This document shows, in pieces, positions 18,301 to 26,005 of a stretch of DNA of 64,000 nucleotides (positions are counted from its first letter, which is position 1; each line of letters begins with the position of its first letter). Under the pieces are notes generated by a model. The model searched no databases. It saw only the letters and a list, made by a program, of their open reading frames with translations, and had not been told where the DNA came from. A program made the translations under genes and the position numbers. The stretch is from Brooklawnia cerclae (GTDB taxonomy: Bacteria > Actinomycetota > Actinomycetes > Propionibacteriales > Propionibacteriaceae): contig NZ_JAAMOZ010000001.1 in NCBI RefSeq assembly GCF_011758645.1, positions 1,736,001-1,800,000 on the forward strand, in the 5' to 3' direction.

Positions 18301-19420
18301 GCAGGATCTCGGGCTCGGTGAACTCCGGCCGCGACTCGTAGTCCTCCTGGGAGTACAGCCGCACACAAATGCCGGGGGCCACGCGACCGCAACGGCCCGC
18401 CCGCTGATTCGCCGACGCGCGGCTGATCGGCTCGATCGGCAATCGCTGCACCTTGGTGCGGGCGGAGTAGCGCGAGATGCGCGCCGTGCCCGCGTCCACC
18501 ACGTAGCGGATGCCCGGCACGGTGACCGACGTCTCGGCGATGTTGGTGGACAGGATGATCCGGCGTCCGGCATGAGGGCTGAACACCCGATGCTGCTCGT
18601 TCGACGACAAGCGCGAATGCAGCGGAAGCACCTCGGTGCCGTCGAGGCGGGCATTGGTCAGCGCCGTGTCCGCGTCCCGGATCTCACGATCGCCGGAGCA
18701 GAAGACCAGGATGTCGCCGGGCCCTTCCGCCGACAGTTCCCTGACGGCACGGACGATGCCCTCGGCCTGCTCCAGCGGCTCGACCTCGGGCCGGTCGGGC
18801 TCGTCCAGCGGCCGGTAGCGCACCTCCACGGGGAAGGTGCGCCCCGACACCTCCACGACGGGTGCGTCCCCGAAGTGCTCACTGAACCGCGCGGTGTCGA
18901 TCGTCGCCGAGGTGATGATGACTCTCAGGTCGCGGCGCCGGGGCAGCAACTGCTTCAGGTAACCCAGCAGGAAGTCGATGTTGAGGCTACGTTCGTGTGC
19001 CTCGTCGATGATGATCGTGTCGTAGTGCCGCAGCTCGCGGTCGCGGGTGATCTCGGCCAGCAGGATGCCGTCGGTCATGACCTTGATCCGCGTGTCCCGT
19101 CCGGCCTGGCGCGTGAACCGCACCTGGTAGCCGACGAGGTCGCCCAGCTGGACGTCGAGCTCGGAGGCGAGGCGTTCGGCCACGCTCCGCGCCGCGATCC
19201 GGCGCGGCTGGGTGTGGCCGATGTGCTCGCGCCCGATCTGCAGACAGATCTTCGGCAGCTGTGTGGTCTTGCCCGACCCCGTCTCGCCGGCGACCACGAT
19301 CACCTGGTGATCACGCAGCAGGCCGGCGATCTCGTCGACGTGGGCGCTGATCGGCAGTGCGGGGTCGTAGGAGACCCGCGGCGCGGGGGACGTCAGGATG
19401 TTGGGCGCAGGATCACTCAT
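15290..19420 (-). CDS. hrpA: ATP-dependent RNA helicase HrpA
   Basis: A 1376-residue DEAH-box helicase. Walker A is GETGSGKT at 45-52, the DEAH box is at 139-142, SAT follows near 171, and motif VI is QRAGRCGR. After the two RecA lobes come the winged-helix/ratchet region (LADLPIDPRLGRMLIEA), the OB-fold, and the large C-terminal DUF3418 domain that marks HrpA. HrpA proteins rescue stalled or collided ribosomes and unwind RNA. Around residues 530-600 there is a non-family insertion that includes tandem RQGNLQD repeats and a Gly/Arg/Lys-rich segment. The start ATG at 19420 follows a TAGGCT -10 (19430-19435) by 9 bases. Confidence 0.95.
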   Translation of the reverse strand: MSDPAPNILTSPAPRVSYDPALPISAHVDEIAGLLRDHQVIVVAGETGSGKTTQLPKICLQIGREHIGHTQPRRIAARSVAERLASELDVQLGDLVGYQVRFTRQAGRDTRIKVMTDGILLAEITRDRELRHYDTIIIDEAHERSLNIDFLLGYLKQLLPRRRDLRVIITSATIDTARFSEHFGDAPVVEVSGRTFPVEVRYRPLDEPDRPEVEPLEQAEGIVRAVRELSAEGPGDILVFCSGDREIRDADTALTNARLDGTEVLPLHSRLSSNEQHRVFSPHAGRRIILSTNIAETSVTVPGIRYVVDAGTARISRYSARTKVQRLPIEPISRASANQRAGRCGRVAPGICVRLYSQEDYESRPEFTEPEILRTNLASVILQMARADLGDITDFPFVEAPDAGQIGDGIRLLDELGALKPRAGGARGAGGARRGSEVPGGSVVRLTRVGRALADLPIDPRLGRMLIEASGRDALREVLVVVSFLAIPDVRERPAEHRDEADRLHARFFSDDGLEDAGRESSDAGGAARPFDELKDRRQGNLQDSRQGNLQDGRQGNLQDAGGPGEPLRHTAHTSGALRAQMLAGKRRGGNKSRTNSGSAGKISSAGTDSVRGDPGGDIMAIVRLWRYLETRRRELSGNQFRRMCRDEYLNYLRVREWQDLHIQLKQVCKDLDMHRNGREAPTEQVLTSVLSGLLSHVGLQLPPPAREPGAKGRRRRPVTEYAGARGARFAIQPGSALARRDPQLVMAVELVETSRLWARTVAAVEPEWVEQVGAHLLKRSYSEPHWSSSSASVVAYEKVTLLGVPIIADRAVGYASVDAAVARQIFIRSGLVEGQWHPSDTHADHGFLAHNAAVLRDAEDASDRIRRRGMVVDDQDVYDFYDLRLPSSVVSGATFDDWWRGQPDPTALEFSLDMLTDSDELDDALAGFPERWPIAGLNLPVSYVFEPGHERDGVAVRVPLAQLNQLEPEPFSWQVPGLRLELATELVRALPKQVRTNFVPAPDHARNALTWLEDHSPDHERRFCDELGRALRALTGVVVDADQWRPDLVPAHLRVGFEVTSPGKPSRYGRDLAALRQELSQQVSRTITRAAPKAVEATSWTFGTIEPQVQIRRSGITAVGYPALKDLGRAVTVVMATTPEQQAASHRLGVRRLLVLVNPDPTRWTVSHLSNAEKLVLPTGPYPSVPSLLADARLKAVDQCARRVTDPASVRDEAAFERLALAVRQEQADQMRRVVTTAASVLELAREVRAKAARVPSIGAEVLGQLDNLVFDGFISYIRDPWYDHLPRYLKAMIARLDLAAANPAREAQLIAPIDEVSDEYDDLVGALPPGRMPDAVDDVGFWIEELRVQAFAQTLGTSLTVSPKRIRKAIAALP
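17744..17820 (-). repeat. Tandem 24-bp repeat inside hrpA
   Basis: About three copies of a 24-base unit, GTCGACAGGGCAATCTxCAGGAC with small changes, coding on the hrpA strand for repeated RQGNLQD. The unit length is a multiple of three, so copy-number change keeps the frame. Confidence 0.7.
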
Positions 19421-19429
19421 CTCACAGCC

Positions 19430-19435
19430 AGCCTA
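19430..19435 (-). promoter_or_regulatory. hrpA -10 element
   Basis: TAGGCT on the minus strand, 9 bases before the hrpA ATG, with no Shine-Dalgarno in between. Predicts a leaderless or nearly leaderless mRNA. Confidence 0.4.
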
Positions 19436-19501
19436 GGCGTCGGGCCGAAGCGAGGCCCAGTCGGCGGGAATCACGGACAGCGGCCCAGCCTGCCAGACGC
19501 C

Positions 19502-19545
19502 GATGGGCGCCAGACGAGCCTGTCGAGACCCGTCCGGCGCCCATC
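19502..19545 (-). terminator. Phosphoketolase terminator
   Basis: A 15-bp stem with one mismatch (GATGGGCGCC.GACG) and a 14-base loop, about 20 bases after the phosphoketolase stop. The loop contains TCGACAGGCT on the minus strand, the same core as the tandem repeat at 59573-59711. Confidence 0.6.
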
Positions 19546-19566
19546 AGGAAGGTTCCTGGCGGCTGC

Positions 19567-22074
19567 TCAGTGCTCCACGAGCACGTCGCCCTGCTCGGCA
19601 CCCTCTGGAGCGTCGACCTGGGCGTCGAGCGCTTCGAGGCGCTCCTCCTCCGCCTTGTTGTCGAGGTCGTCCTTGGCGATCAGCGCCGTCTCCCAGGCGT
19701 GCGCACCGAGACGCCAGTCGCGCACCTCGGGCATGTCCTCCAGGTACTCGACGATGTAGTCCTCGTGCCGTCGCAACTGCTGCTCGCACCATTGGTACAG
19801 CTCGTGGCTGCCTGCCGGCTTGTTGCGGGCGTTGTTGATGCAGTCCATCACCAGGTGGTAGCGGTCGACCTCGTTGCGCACCACCATGTCGAACGGCGTG
19901 GTGGTGGTGCCCTGCTCGCGGAAGCCGCGAGCGCGGAAACGGTCGGCGTCCGGGCGTCCGTGGACGAGCTGATGGATCGCCCCCGGGTAGCCGTGGAAGG
20001 CGAAGACCACGTCGACGTCGTCGGTGAACAGATCGGAGAACTGCTTGGCGCTCATGCCGTGCGGGTGATCCTTCGTGCGGTAGAGCGTCATCAGGTCGAC
20101 GACGTTCACGAAGCGCACCGTGAGTTCGGGCAGCTGCTGCTTGAGGATCTCGGCTGCCGCCACGGCCTCCATGGTCACCACGTCACCCGCACAGGCCAGC
20201 ACGATGTCGGGCTTCTCGTCGCCCAGACCCTCGGTGCCCGCCCAGTCCCACACACCGAAACCGCGGGTGCAGTGTTCCTGTGCCTCGTCGATGCTCAGCC
20301 ACTGGGGCTGGGGCTGCTTGTCCTGCACGATCAGGTTCACGCAGTTGCGCGACTTGAAGCAGGCGTCGGCGACCACCAGCAGGCTGTTGGCGTCCGGGGG
20401 CAGGTAGATGCGCGAGACGTCGCCCCGCAGGTTGAGCACGACCTGGAGCAACTCCGGTGACTGGTGCGAGAACCCGTTGTGGTCGTTGCGCCAGCAGGTG
20501 GAACTCAGCAGGACGTTGGTGCTCGGCACCTTCTTGCGCCACTCGAGGTGATTGGCCTCCTGGAGCCACTTGGCCTGCTGCATCGTCATGGACGCCGACA
20601 CCATGCCGAATGCCTCATAGGACGCGAACACGCCATGGCGACCGGTCAGGGTATACCCGTCGAGCCATCCGTGACAGTTGTGCTCCGAGAGCACCTCCAT
20701 GACCCGCCCGTTGGAGCTGAGCTTCTCGTCGATCATGTTGGTCCGCTCCATGAAGGTGCGGTCCGACACCTCGAGCACCGCGCCCAGGCGGTTCGAGTTC
20801 GTCTCGTCGGGGCAGAAGAGCCGGAAGTTGGTCGGGTTCTTCACGTAGATGTCGCGCATGAGCTCGCCCAGTTTGCGGGTCGACTCGATGCGATCGGTCG
20901 CGCGGGTCTCGGAAGTCACCTCGACCGCGTAGTCGCGGAAGTCGGGCAGGTCGAGATCGACGGTCAGCCGGCCGCCGTTCGCGTACGGGCTGGCCGACAT
21001 GCGCTTGTCACCCACCGGATTGTTGGACGCCACCAGGTCGGTCAGCGTGCCGTCGGCGTGGAACAGCTCGTCGATGTTGTAAGAGCGCATCCACTCCTCG
21101 AGCGACGCCAGGTGGTCCAGATCGGTCTTCACACCGGACAGCGGCACCTGATGAGCACGCCATGTGCCCTCAACGGTGTTCCCGTCCACGGTGTGCGGGC
21201 CGGTCCACCCCTTCGGGGTGCGCAGCACGATCATCGGCCAGTGGGGGCGCTCACCATCCCAGTTGCCGCTGCGCGCGTCCGACTGGATCTGCTTGATCCG
21301 GTCGTAGCAGTACGTGAGGGCGTCGGAGAAGCGCTCGTGCATCCAGGGCAGATCGTCACCCTCGACCCAGACGACCTCGTACCCGTGCCCCTCGAACAGG
21401 GCGTTGACCTCTTCGGGATCCTTGCGGGCCAGCACCGTGGGGCTGGCGATCTTGGCGCCGTTGAGGTGCAGGATCGGTAGCACCGCGCCGTCGTGTACGG
21501 GGTTGAGGAAACTGATGCCCTTCCAGCCGCCCTCGAGCGGGCCGGTCTCGGCCTCGCCGTCGCCGACGACCGCCGTGACGAGCAGGTCGGGGTTGTCGAA
21601 GGCCGCGCCGAAAGCGTGGGACAGCGCGTAGCCGAGCTCACCACCCTCGTGGATCGAACCCGGGGTCGTGACCGAGGCGTGGCTGGGGATACCACCCGGC
21701 GCGCTGAACTGGCGGAACAGCCTGCGCAGACCGTCGGCGTCCTGGGTGACCTTCGGGAACACCTCCGAGTAGTAGCCCTCGAGATAAGCGGCAGCCACCA
21801 GCGCGGGCCCACCGTGACCGGGGCCGGCGATGTAGACGACGTCCTGACCGGTGTGCCGGATCAGGCGGTTGATATGGGAGTAGATGAAGCTGAGACCTGC
21901 GCTCGTCCCCCAATGGCCCAACAGACGAGGCTTGATGTCGTCCGGGCTGAGGGAGCGGGTCAGCAGCGGGTTTTCCTGAAGGTAGATCTGTCCGACGATC
22001 AGGTAGTTCGCGGCGCGCCACCAGGCGTCCACGCGTCGGAGTTCATCCTTGGAGAGTTTCGGGACAGATGCCAT
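19567..22074 (-). CDS. xfp: Xylulose-5-phosphate/fructose-6-phosphate phosphoketolase
   Basis: An 835-residue thiamine-diphosphate enzyme that splits xylulose-5-P (and fructose-6-P) with phosphate into acetyl phosphate plus glyceraldehyde-3-P (or erythrose-4-P). Family blocks: GHWGTSAGLSFIYSHINRLI, IAGPGHGGPALVAAAYLEG, the ThDP-binding VVGDGEAETGPLEGGW, LHLNGAKIASPTVLAR, RNDHNGFSHQSPELLQVV and FVNVVDLMTLY. Length is close to the bifidobacterial enzymes. It makes a phosphoketolase shunt likely. The gene stands alone with its own terminator; the start at 22074 leaves a 130-bp upstream region shared with the AEC permease gene on the same strand. Confidence 0.95.
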   Translation of the reverse strand: MASVPKLSKDELRRVDAWWRAANYLIVGQIYLQENPLLTRSLSPDDIKPRLLGHWGTSAGLSFIYSHINRLIRHTGQDVVYIAGPGHGGPALVAAAYLEGYYSEVFPKVTQDADGLRRLFRQFSAPGGIPSHASVTTPGSIHEGGELGYALSHAFGAAFDNPDLLVTAVVGDGEAETGPLEGGWKGISFLNPVHDGAVLPILHLNGAKIASPTVLARKDPEEVNALFEGHGYEVVWVEGDDLPWMHERFSDALTYCYDRIKQIQSDARSGNWDGERPHWPMIVLRTPKGWTGPHTVDGNTVEGTWRAHQVPLSGVKTDLDHLASLEEWMRSYNIDELFHADGTLTDLVASNNPVGDKRMSASPYANGGRLTVDLDLPDFRDYAVEVTSETRATDRIESTRKLGELMRDIYVKNPTNFRLFCPDETNSNRLGAVLEVSDRTFMERTNMIDEKLSSNGRVMEVLSEHNCHGWLDGYTLTGRHGVFASYEAFGMVSASMTMQQAKWLQEANHLEWRKKVPSTNVLLSSTCWRNDHNGFSHQSPELLQVVLNLRGDVSRIYLPPDANSLLVVADACFKSRNCVNLIVQDKQPQPQWLSIDEAQEHCTRGFGVWDWAGTEGLGDEKPDIVLACAGDVVTMEAVAAAEILKQQLPELTVRFVNVVDLMTLYRTKDHPHGMSAKQFSDLFTDDVDVVFAFHGYPGAIHQLVHGRPDADRFRARGFREQGTTTTPFDMVVRNEVDRYHLVMDCINNARNKPAGSHELYQWCEQQLRRHEDYIVEYLEDMPEVRDWRLGAHAWETALIAKDDLDNKAEEERLEALDAQVDAPEGAEQGDVLVEH

Positions 22075-22204
22075 GTCTCCACGCTAACCGCCCCGCGAGC
22101 ACGATAATGCAACTTGCGCATTCCGGATGGCCAACAAAGTTGCCATCCATGCGTGATAAGTGCAGCAGCATGTTCCGGATTGGCTGCCAACCCGGCGTAT
22201 TCGC

Positions 22205-23143
22205 TCACACCACCGCGTGGACGAGGGCGGCGAGCATCGTGACGGTCGGTATGGAGGCGAACGACGTGATGAAGATGGCATCGCGGGCCAACTGCACCGA
22301 CTGCTCACCGCGCATCGCGAACACGAACACGTTCTGTGCCGTCGGCAGGCCTGCCATGACAGTCACCGCGAGCACCGTCGTCGGATCGAGATGGAACACC
22401 CAGTGCGCGAGGACCAGCGCGATGAGCGGCTGGACGACGACCTTGAGCACCGACACCGTCACCGTCTCGGTCACATTGCCCTGCCCGGGCAGCGGACCCA
22501 ACCGCAGTGAGATGCCGAAGGCCAACAGCATCGCAGGCACGGCGATTCCACCGACCAGCGAGATCGTGTCGGTGACCACCGTGGGCAGGGGGACGTCCAG
22601 CAGGTTCACGACCAGCCCGGCCAGCACACCCAGGGTCATCGGATTGCGCACCGGCAGCGTCGCGTTGCTCAGCCACGAGGTGGGGCGTCCCTGGCGCCGC
22701 GCGACCAGCGCGTCCAGGATGCTCAGCCCCACCGGTTGCAGGAAGACCACCTGGATGAGGAGGATCGGCGCCACCCAACTGGTGTCGTGCAACACATAGT
22801 TGGCGATGGGCAGCCCCATGTTGTTCGCGTTGACGTAGCAGGACGCGAACCCACCGATCACCTGGTGGCCCGCCGAACGCTTCCACACCACCATGGCCAG
22901 CACCTGGTAGATCCCCAGCGTCGCGAAGATCGCGATCAGCGAGACGACGACGTTGGTGGAGAAGATGCGTCCCAACTCGGCGACCCGCAGGCTGCTGAAC
23001 AGCAGAGCGGGAAGGCCGACCAGGAACGAGACCTTCGACAGCAGCCTCTGTGCCGACTCGTCGAGCACCTTCAACTGCGCCAGCGCCCATCCCAGGCCGA
23101 TGACCGCCCAGATGGTGAAGAAGCCCGCCAGCACGTCTGCCAC
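22205..23143 (-). CDS. AEC-family transporter (auxin efflux carrier type)
   Basis: A 312-residue permease with about ten predicted helices in two groups of five. The N-terminus is FFTIWAVIGLGWALAQLKVL, and a conserved ASCYVNANNMGLPIANYVL motif (Asn-rich crossover helix) and FLQPVGLSILDAL follow. The second half holds NPMTLGVLAGLVVNL, GGIAVPAMLLAFGISL and VMAGLPTAQNVFVFA. AEC proteins in bacteria move organic anions such as malate or malonate; the substrate here is unknown. It starts with GTG at 23143. A small unrelated gene lies 76 bp upstream on the same strand. No transport partner genes are adjacent. Confidence 0.88.
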   Translation of the reverse strand: MADVLAGFFTIWAVIGLGWALAQLKVLDESAQRLLSKVSFLVGLPALLFSSLRVAELGRIFSTNVVVSLIAIFATLGIYQVLAMVVWKRSAGHQVIGGFASCYVNANNMGLPIANYVLHDTSWVAPILLIQVVFLQPVGLSILDALVARRQGRPTSWLSNATLPVRNPMTLGVLAGLVVNLLDVPLPTVVTDTISLVGGIAVPAMLLAFGISLRLGPLPGQGNVTETVTVSVLKVVVQPLIALVLAHWVFHLDPTTVLAVTVMAGLPTAQNVFVFAMRGEQSVQLARDAIFITSFASIPTVTMLAALVHAVV

Positions 23144-23219
23144 GAGGGTTCAGCTTACGACGCACGGCGCCGCATGGGCACCGAACGCGCCTGATGGGAC
23201 GCGGGCCGCGTCCCCGGGC

Positions 23220-23420
23220 TCAGCGCCTCAGTTCCCTGACCCGCTGGGGATCGATGTAGAGGTGCACTTCCCCCGTCTGCTGATCGACAGTCGCCTTCAG
23301 CGGCACACGACGTCTCTTCTGCCAGTTCCCGGGTTGCGAGATCTCCACAGGGAAGACGCCCTGCGCATGCACGTCGAGCCCGATCAGCGGCTGGTCCGGG
23401 GGCACTTTTCGTCCGAACAT
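23220..23420 (-). CDS. Hypothetical 66-residue basic protein
   Basis: A small protein not recognised. It begins MFGRKVPPDQPLIGLDVHAQ, has a QKRRRVPLKA basic segment in the middle, and ends YIDPQRVRELRR. There is no signal or membrane helix; the alternating pattern suggests a small beta fold with a C-terminal helix. It is considered real because GAGGAGGGACG directly precedes the ATG at 23420 and codon use is typical of the genome. It could be co-transcribed with the AEC permease downstream. Confidence 0.55.
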   Translation of the reverse strand: MFGRKVPPDQPLIGLDVHAQGVFPVEISQPGNWQKRRRVPLKATVDQQTGEVHLYIDPQRVRELRR

Positions 23421-23514
23421 CGTCCCTCCTCATTGGTCCGATCCCCATCATCGTCCCTGGGACGCGGGATCGGGCGCAGGTAGATTGTGAGCATCGCCCG
23501 ACAGGAGGACGCCC

Positions 23515-24036
23515 GTGAACCCACTGGCCTGGGACGCCCCCAAGCTGGTCGTCTACGCCGCACTGTTCGTCATCGTCACCTGCCGGGCGACCGGCACCTA
23601 CTGGGTGGGACGGGGCGTCGTGAGCGGAATCGGCCACAGCCGCTTCAAGCGGATCCTGGCCGACTCCCGCTACCGTCGCGCGGCCGACATCGTGGCCCGC
23701 TACGGTGCTCCCGCTGTCGCGCTGTGCTTCGTGACCGTCGGGTTCCAGACGATGGTGCTCGTCGCCGCCGGGGTGGCCCGCATGCCCGCTCCGCGTTTCG
23801 TGCCCGCCGTGGCCGTGGGCGGAGTGGCCTGGGCCCTGATCTACGGCACCGTGGGCTTCGTCGGGCTGGAGCTGTGGCTGGCCGCCTACCGCCTGTCGCC
23901 GAGTCTGACCATCGTGGGCTCGCTCGCCCTGGCGGCGGCCGCCGCCCTCTTCGTCCTCGTGCAACACCGCGTCCGACGCCGCTCGCCGCACGCGCCGGCC
24001 ACCGCTGCGGACGATCACTCTGCAGACGCCGCATAA
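23515..24036 (+). CDS. Small membrane protein, DedA/VTT-like
   Basis: A 173-residue membrane protein with about four helices: LVVYAALFVIVTCRATGTYW, then VARYGAPAVALCFVTVGFQT and VPAVAVGGVAWALIYGTVGFV, and a last helix at LTIVGSLALAAAAALFVLV. The order short amphipathic segment, R-x-G-A, then paired helices resembles half of a DedA/VTT-domain protein, which are lipid scramblase or transporter-like. The assignment is moderate. The GTG at 23515 has a perfect AGGAGG at 23503-23508. A TAGATT -10-like element lies at 23481-23486. Confidence 0.6.
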   Translation: MNPLAWDAPKLVVYAALFVIVTCRATGTYWVGRGVVSGIGHSRFKRILADSRYRRAADIVARYGAPAVALCFVTVGFQTMVLVAAGVARMPAPRFVPAVAVGGVAWALIYGTVGFVGLELWLAAYRLSPSLTIVGSLALAAAAALFVLVQHRVRRRSPHAPATAADDHSADAA

Positions 24037-24065
24037 GAGACAGGGGACGACCGTTCCCCATGGGC

Positions 24066-24071
24066 TACGGT
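24066..24071 (+). promoter_or_regulatory. azlC -10 element, leaderless start
   Basis: TACGGT exactly 6 bases before the GTG at 24078, with no ribosome binding site between. Confidence 0.4.
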
Positions 24072-24077
24072 TGGCGG

Positions 24078-24761
24078 GTGCCTGCCTCTGCTCCCGCTCG
24101 TCGTGGCCCCGGCCCAGCGGTACGAATGGGACTGTCGGTATCGATCGCCACCGGCCTGTACGGGGTGTCGTTCGGGGCGTTGTCGATGGCCGCGGGCCTC
24201 GATCGTGTGCAGACGCAGCTGTTGAGCGCCCTCATGTTCACCGGTGGCTCACAGTTCGCCTTCATCGGCGCGATAGCCGGTGGTGGCGGTGGTGCACTGG
24301 CGGCAGCCAGCCTTCTCGGCGTTCGCAACGCCGTGTACGGGGCCCAACTCAACGCCGCACTGAAGCCACGGGCGATCGTCAAGCCCGTCATGGCCGAACT
24401 GTCCATCGACGAATCGTTCGCCACCTTCGCCGCCCAGGACGATCCGGCCGAACGACGACGAGGTTTCTGGGCCGCCGGCATCGGCGTCTGGGTGCTGTGG
24501 AACCTGTTCACCTTCATCGGTGCCTGGGCGGGCGAGTCCCTCGGGGATCCGAAACGATGGGGCCTCGACGGTGCGGCCACCGCCGCGTTCCTGGGGCTCC
24601 TGTGGCCCCGGCTGAGGAGCCGTGACGCCGTCGCCGTCGCCATCACGTGCGCGGTCGTGACCGTCATCGCGGTTCCGCTCGTCCCCGTCGGCACTCCCCT
24701 GCTGCTCGCCGCCGTGGTCGCGGTCGGCATGAGCGCGATCACGCATCGAGGACGCCGATGA
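24078..24761 (+). CDS. azlC: Branched-chain amino acid exporter large subunit AzlC
   Basis: A 227-residue integral membrane protein of the AzlC/YgaZ family, which with a small AzlD/YgaH partner exports branched-chain amino acids or analogues. Typical sections: MGLSVSIATGLYGVSFGALS, the QTQLLSALMFTGGSQFAFIG block, AASLLGVRNAVYGAQLNA and AELSIDESFATFAAQ. The GTG at 24078 is preferred because TACGGT sits exactly 6 bases upstream (leaderless); an in-frame ATG at 24060 is an alternative. The stop overlaps the azlD start by 4 bp. Confidence 0.9.
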   Translation: MPASAPARRGPGPAVRMGLSVSIATGLYGVSFGALSMAAGLDRVQTQLLSALMFTGGSQFAFIGAIAGGGGGALAAASLLGVRNAVYGAQLNAALKPRAIVKPVMAELSIDESFATFAAQDDPAERRRGFWAAGIGVWVLWNLFTFIGAWAGESLGDPKRWGLDGAATAAFLGLLWPRLRSRDAVAVAITCAVVTVIAVPLVPVGTPLLLAAVVAVGMSAITHRGRR

Positions 24762-25069
24762 GTCTCACCGCGTGGGTCCTGCTCGCATGCCTGGTCGCTT
24801 TCGCCACCAAACTCGTCGGCTACCTCCTACCCCATCGGCTGCTCGAATCGGAGCGGTTCGGACGGGTGAGTCGCGCGATGACGATCGGCCTGCTCGCGGC
24901 GCTGGTCGCGTCCAACGCCTTCGCGTCCGGAAGCCACATCGAACTCGACTCGCGTGTCCTGGCCCTGGTGGTCGCCGGGGTCGCGCTGTGGGCCCGGGCA
25001 CCCTTTCTTCTGGTCGTCGTGTTGGGTGCTCTCGCCGCTGCTCTGGGACGAGCCGCCGGACTGCCGTGA
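24758..25069 (+). CDS. azlD: Branched-chain amino acid exporter small subunit AzlD
   Basis: A 103-residue protein with about four helices: LTAWVLLACLVAFATKLVGY, SRAMTIGLLAALVASNAF, VLALVVAGVALWARAPF and LVVVLGALAAALGRAAGLP. Size and its position directly after azlC identify it. The ATG overlaps the azlC stop (ATGA), indicating translational coupling. Together with leuBCD, ilvE and cimA elsewhere in the window it suggests active control of the branched-chain amino acid pool. Confidence 0.9.
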   Translation: MSLTAWVLLACLVAFATKLVGYLLPHRLLESERFGRVSRAMTIGLLAALVASNAFASGSHIELDSRVLALVVAGVALWARAPFLLVVVLGALAAALGRAAGLP

Positions 25070-25195
25070 GGCGCCCACCGGCCGGTTATCGCTCAGCGAG
25101 AACTTGTGCCGATCCTCTGCAGTTGAAGCCTTGACGGCCTACTCTGGAGTGGCGCTGGGCAGCCGCCGGCACGAGTCGAGAGAAAGGAGGTCCTG

Positions 25196-25369
25196 ATGGG
25201 TACGTTCGACGACATCAAGGCCGCCGTCGCAGGCCATGAGGACCAGGTGGAGCAAGTCATCGACAAGGTCGGTGATCTGGTCGACGAGAAGACCGAGGGC
25301 AAGTTCGCCGCTCAGGTCGACCAGGCTCAGAACTTCCTCAAGGACCAGATCGACGATGCCAAGGCCTGA
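25196..25369 (+). CDS. MT0933-like small antitoxin-family protein
   Basis: A 57-residue helical protein, MGTFDDIKAAVAGHEDQVEQ then VIDKVGDLVDEKTEGKFAAQ and a short C-terminal helix. The IDK.GD.VDEKT.GK pattern is the hallmark of the actinobacterial MT0933/Rv0909-like antitoxin family. In mycobacteria the relative is paired with a toxin; here no toxin-sized partner is adjacent, so a role outside toxin-antitoxin pairs is possible. AAAGGAGG at 25183-25190 is a perfect ribosome binding site. A strong terminator follows at 25425. Confidence 0.75.
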   Translation: MGTFDDIKAAVAGHEDQVEQVIDKVGDLVDEKTEGKFAAQVDQAQNFLKDQIDDAKA

Positions 25370-25424
25370 ACAGGCCGAAGGCTTCAGGCGGCCGTGAGCC
25401 GTCAAAGACACACCCTATGTATCT

Positions 25425-25457
25425 GACTGGGGGTCGGCATGGCGCCGGCCCCCAGTC
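25425..25457 (+). terminator. Terminator after the MT0933-like gene
   Basis: GACTGGGGGTCGGC/GCCGGCCCCCAGTC, a 14-bp stem with one G-U pair and a 5-base loop, followed by CCGTCTT. Confidence 0.7.
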
Positions 25458-25497
25458 CCGTCTTCCGTATCGAGTTGGAGGGGCCGAGGAGGATGTC

Positions 25498-25830
25498 ATG
25501 GGCCAGACCCACGTGACCGACAACAAGCAGGCGCACCGTTTCGAGATCTCCGTGGACGGCGAACCGGCCGGCTTCGCGGACTACATGCTCGCCGACGACC
25601 TCATCGTGTTCACCCACACCGAGGTGGACGACGCGTTCGCCGGACGCGGGCTCGGCTCCCAGCTCGTCCGGGCCGCGATGGACGACGTGCGAGCCGAAGG
25701 AACCCGCCAGGTGCTCACGACCTGTTCCTTCGTCCAGGCGTGGCTCGATCACCATCCCGACTACACCAGTCTTCGCTACGGCATGAGCAGCGGGCGCGCT
25801 CCTGTCCCGGACGACACCCAGCAGCGCTGA
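25498..25830 (+). CDS. Small GNAT-fold N-acetyltransferase (YjdJ type)
   Basis: A 110-residue minimal acetyltransferase of the YjdJ/COG2388 type. It has the short GNAT core: RFEISVDGEPAGFADYM, IVFTHTEVDDAFAGRGLGSQ with the acetyl-CoA binding R-G-x-G-x loop, LVRAAMDDVRAEG, then the conserved CSFVQAWLDHHPDY end. Family members lack one half of the usual GNAT fold; substrates are mostly unknown. The ATG at 25498 follows GAGGAGGATGTC. It is separated from the preceding gene by a terminator, so it has its own promoter. Confidence 0.85.
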   Translation: MGQTHVTDNKQAHRFEISVDGEPAGFADYMLADDLIVFTHTEVDDAFAGRGLGSQLVRAAMDDVRAEGTRQVLTTCSFVQAWLDHHPDYTSLRYGMSSGRAPVPDDTQQR

Positions 25831-26005
25831 TCGCAGCGTCCAGGGCGGTACGCGAACACCGGTACTTGAGTTTTCATCTTCCCTCGTCCCTCGCCCGGAC
25901 AGCGAGTTACATTCCTCGTGCCAGCCGCACGGAATGGCGCGGCGGGGTGTCCACCCGGTGGCGCCAGGAACACCGAGGTCTCGCTCACGTCCGCGAAGGC
26001 CACCC

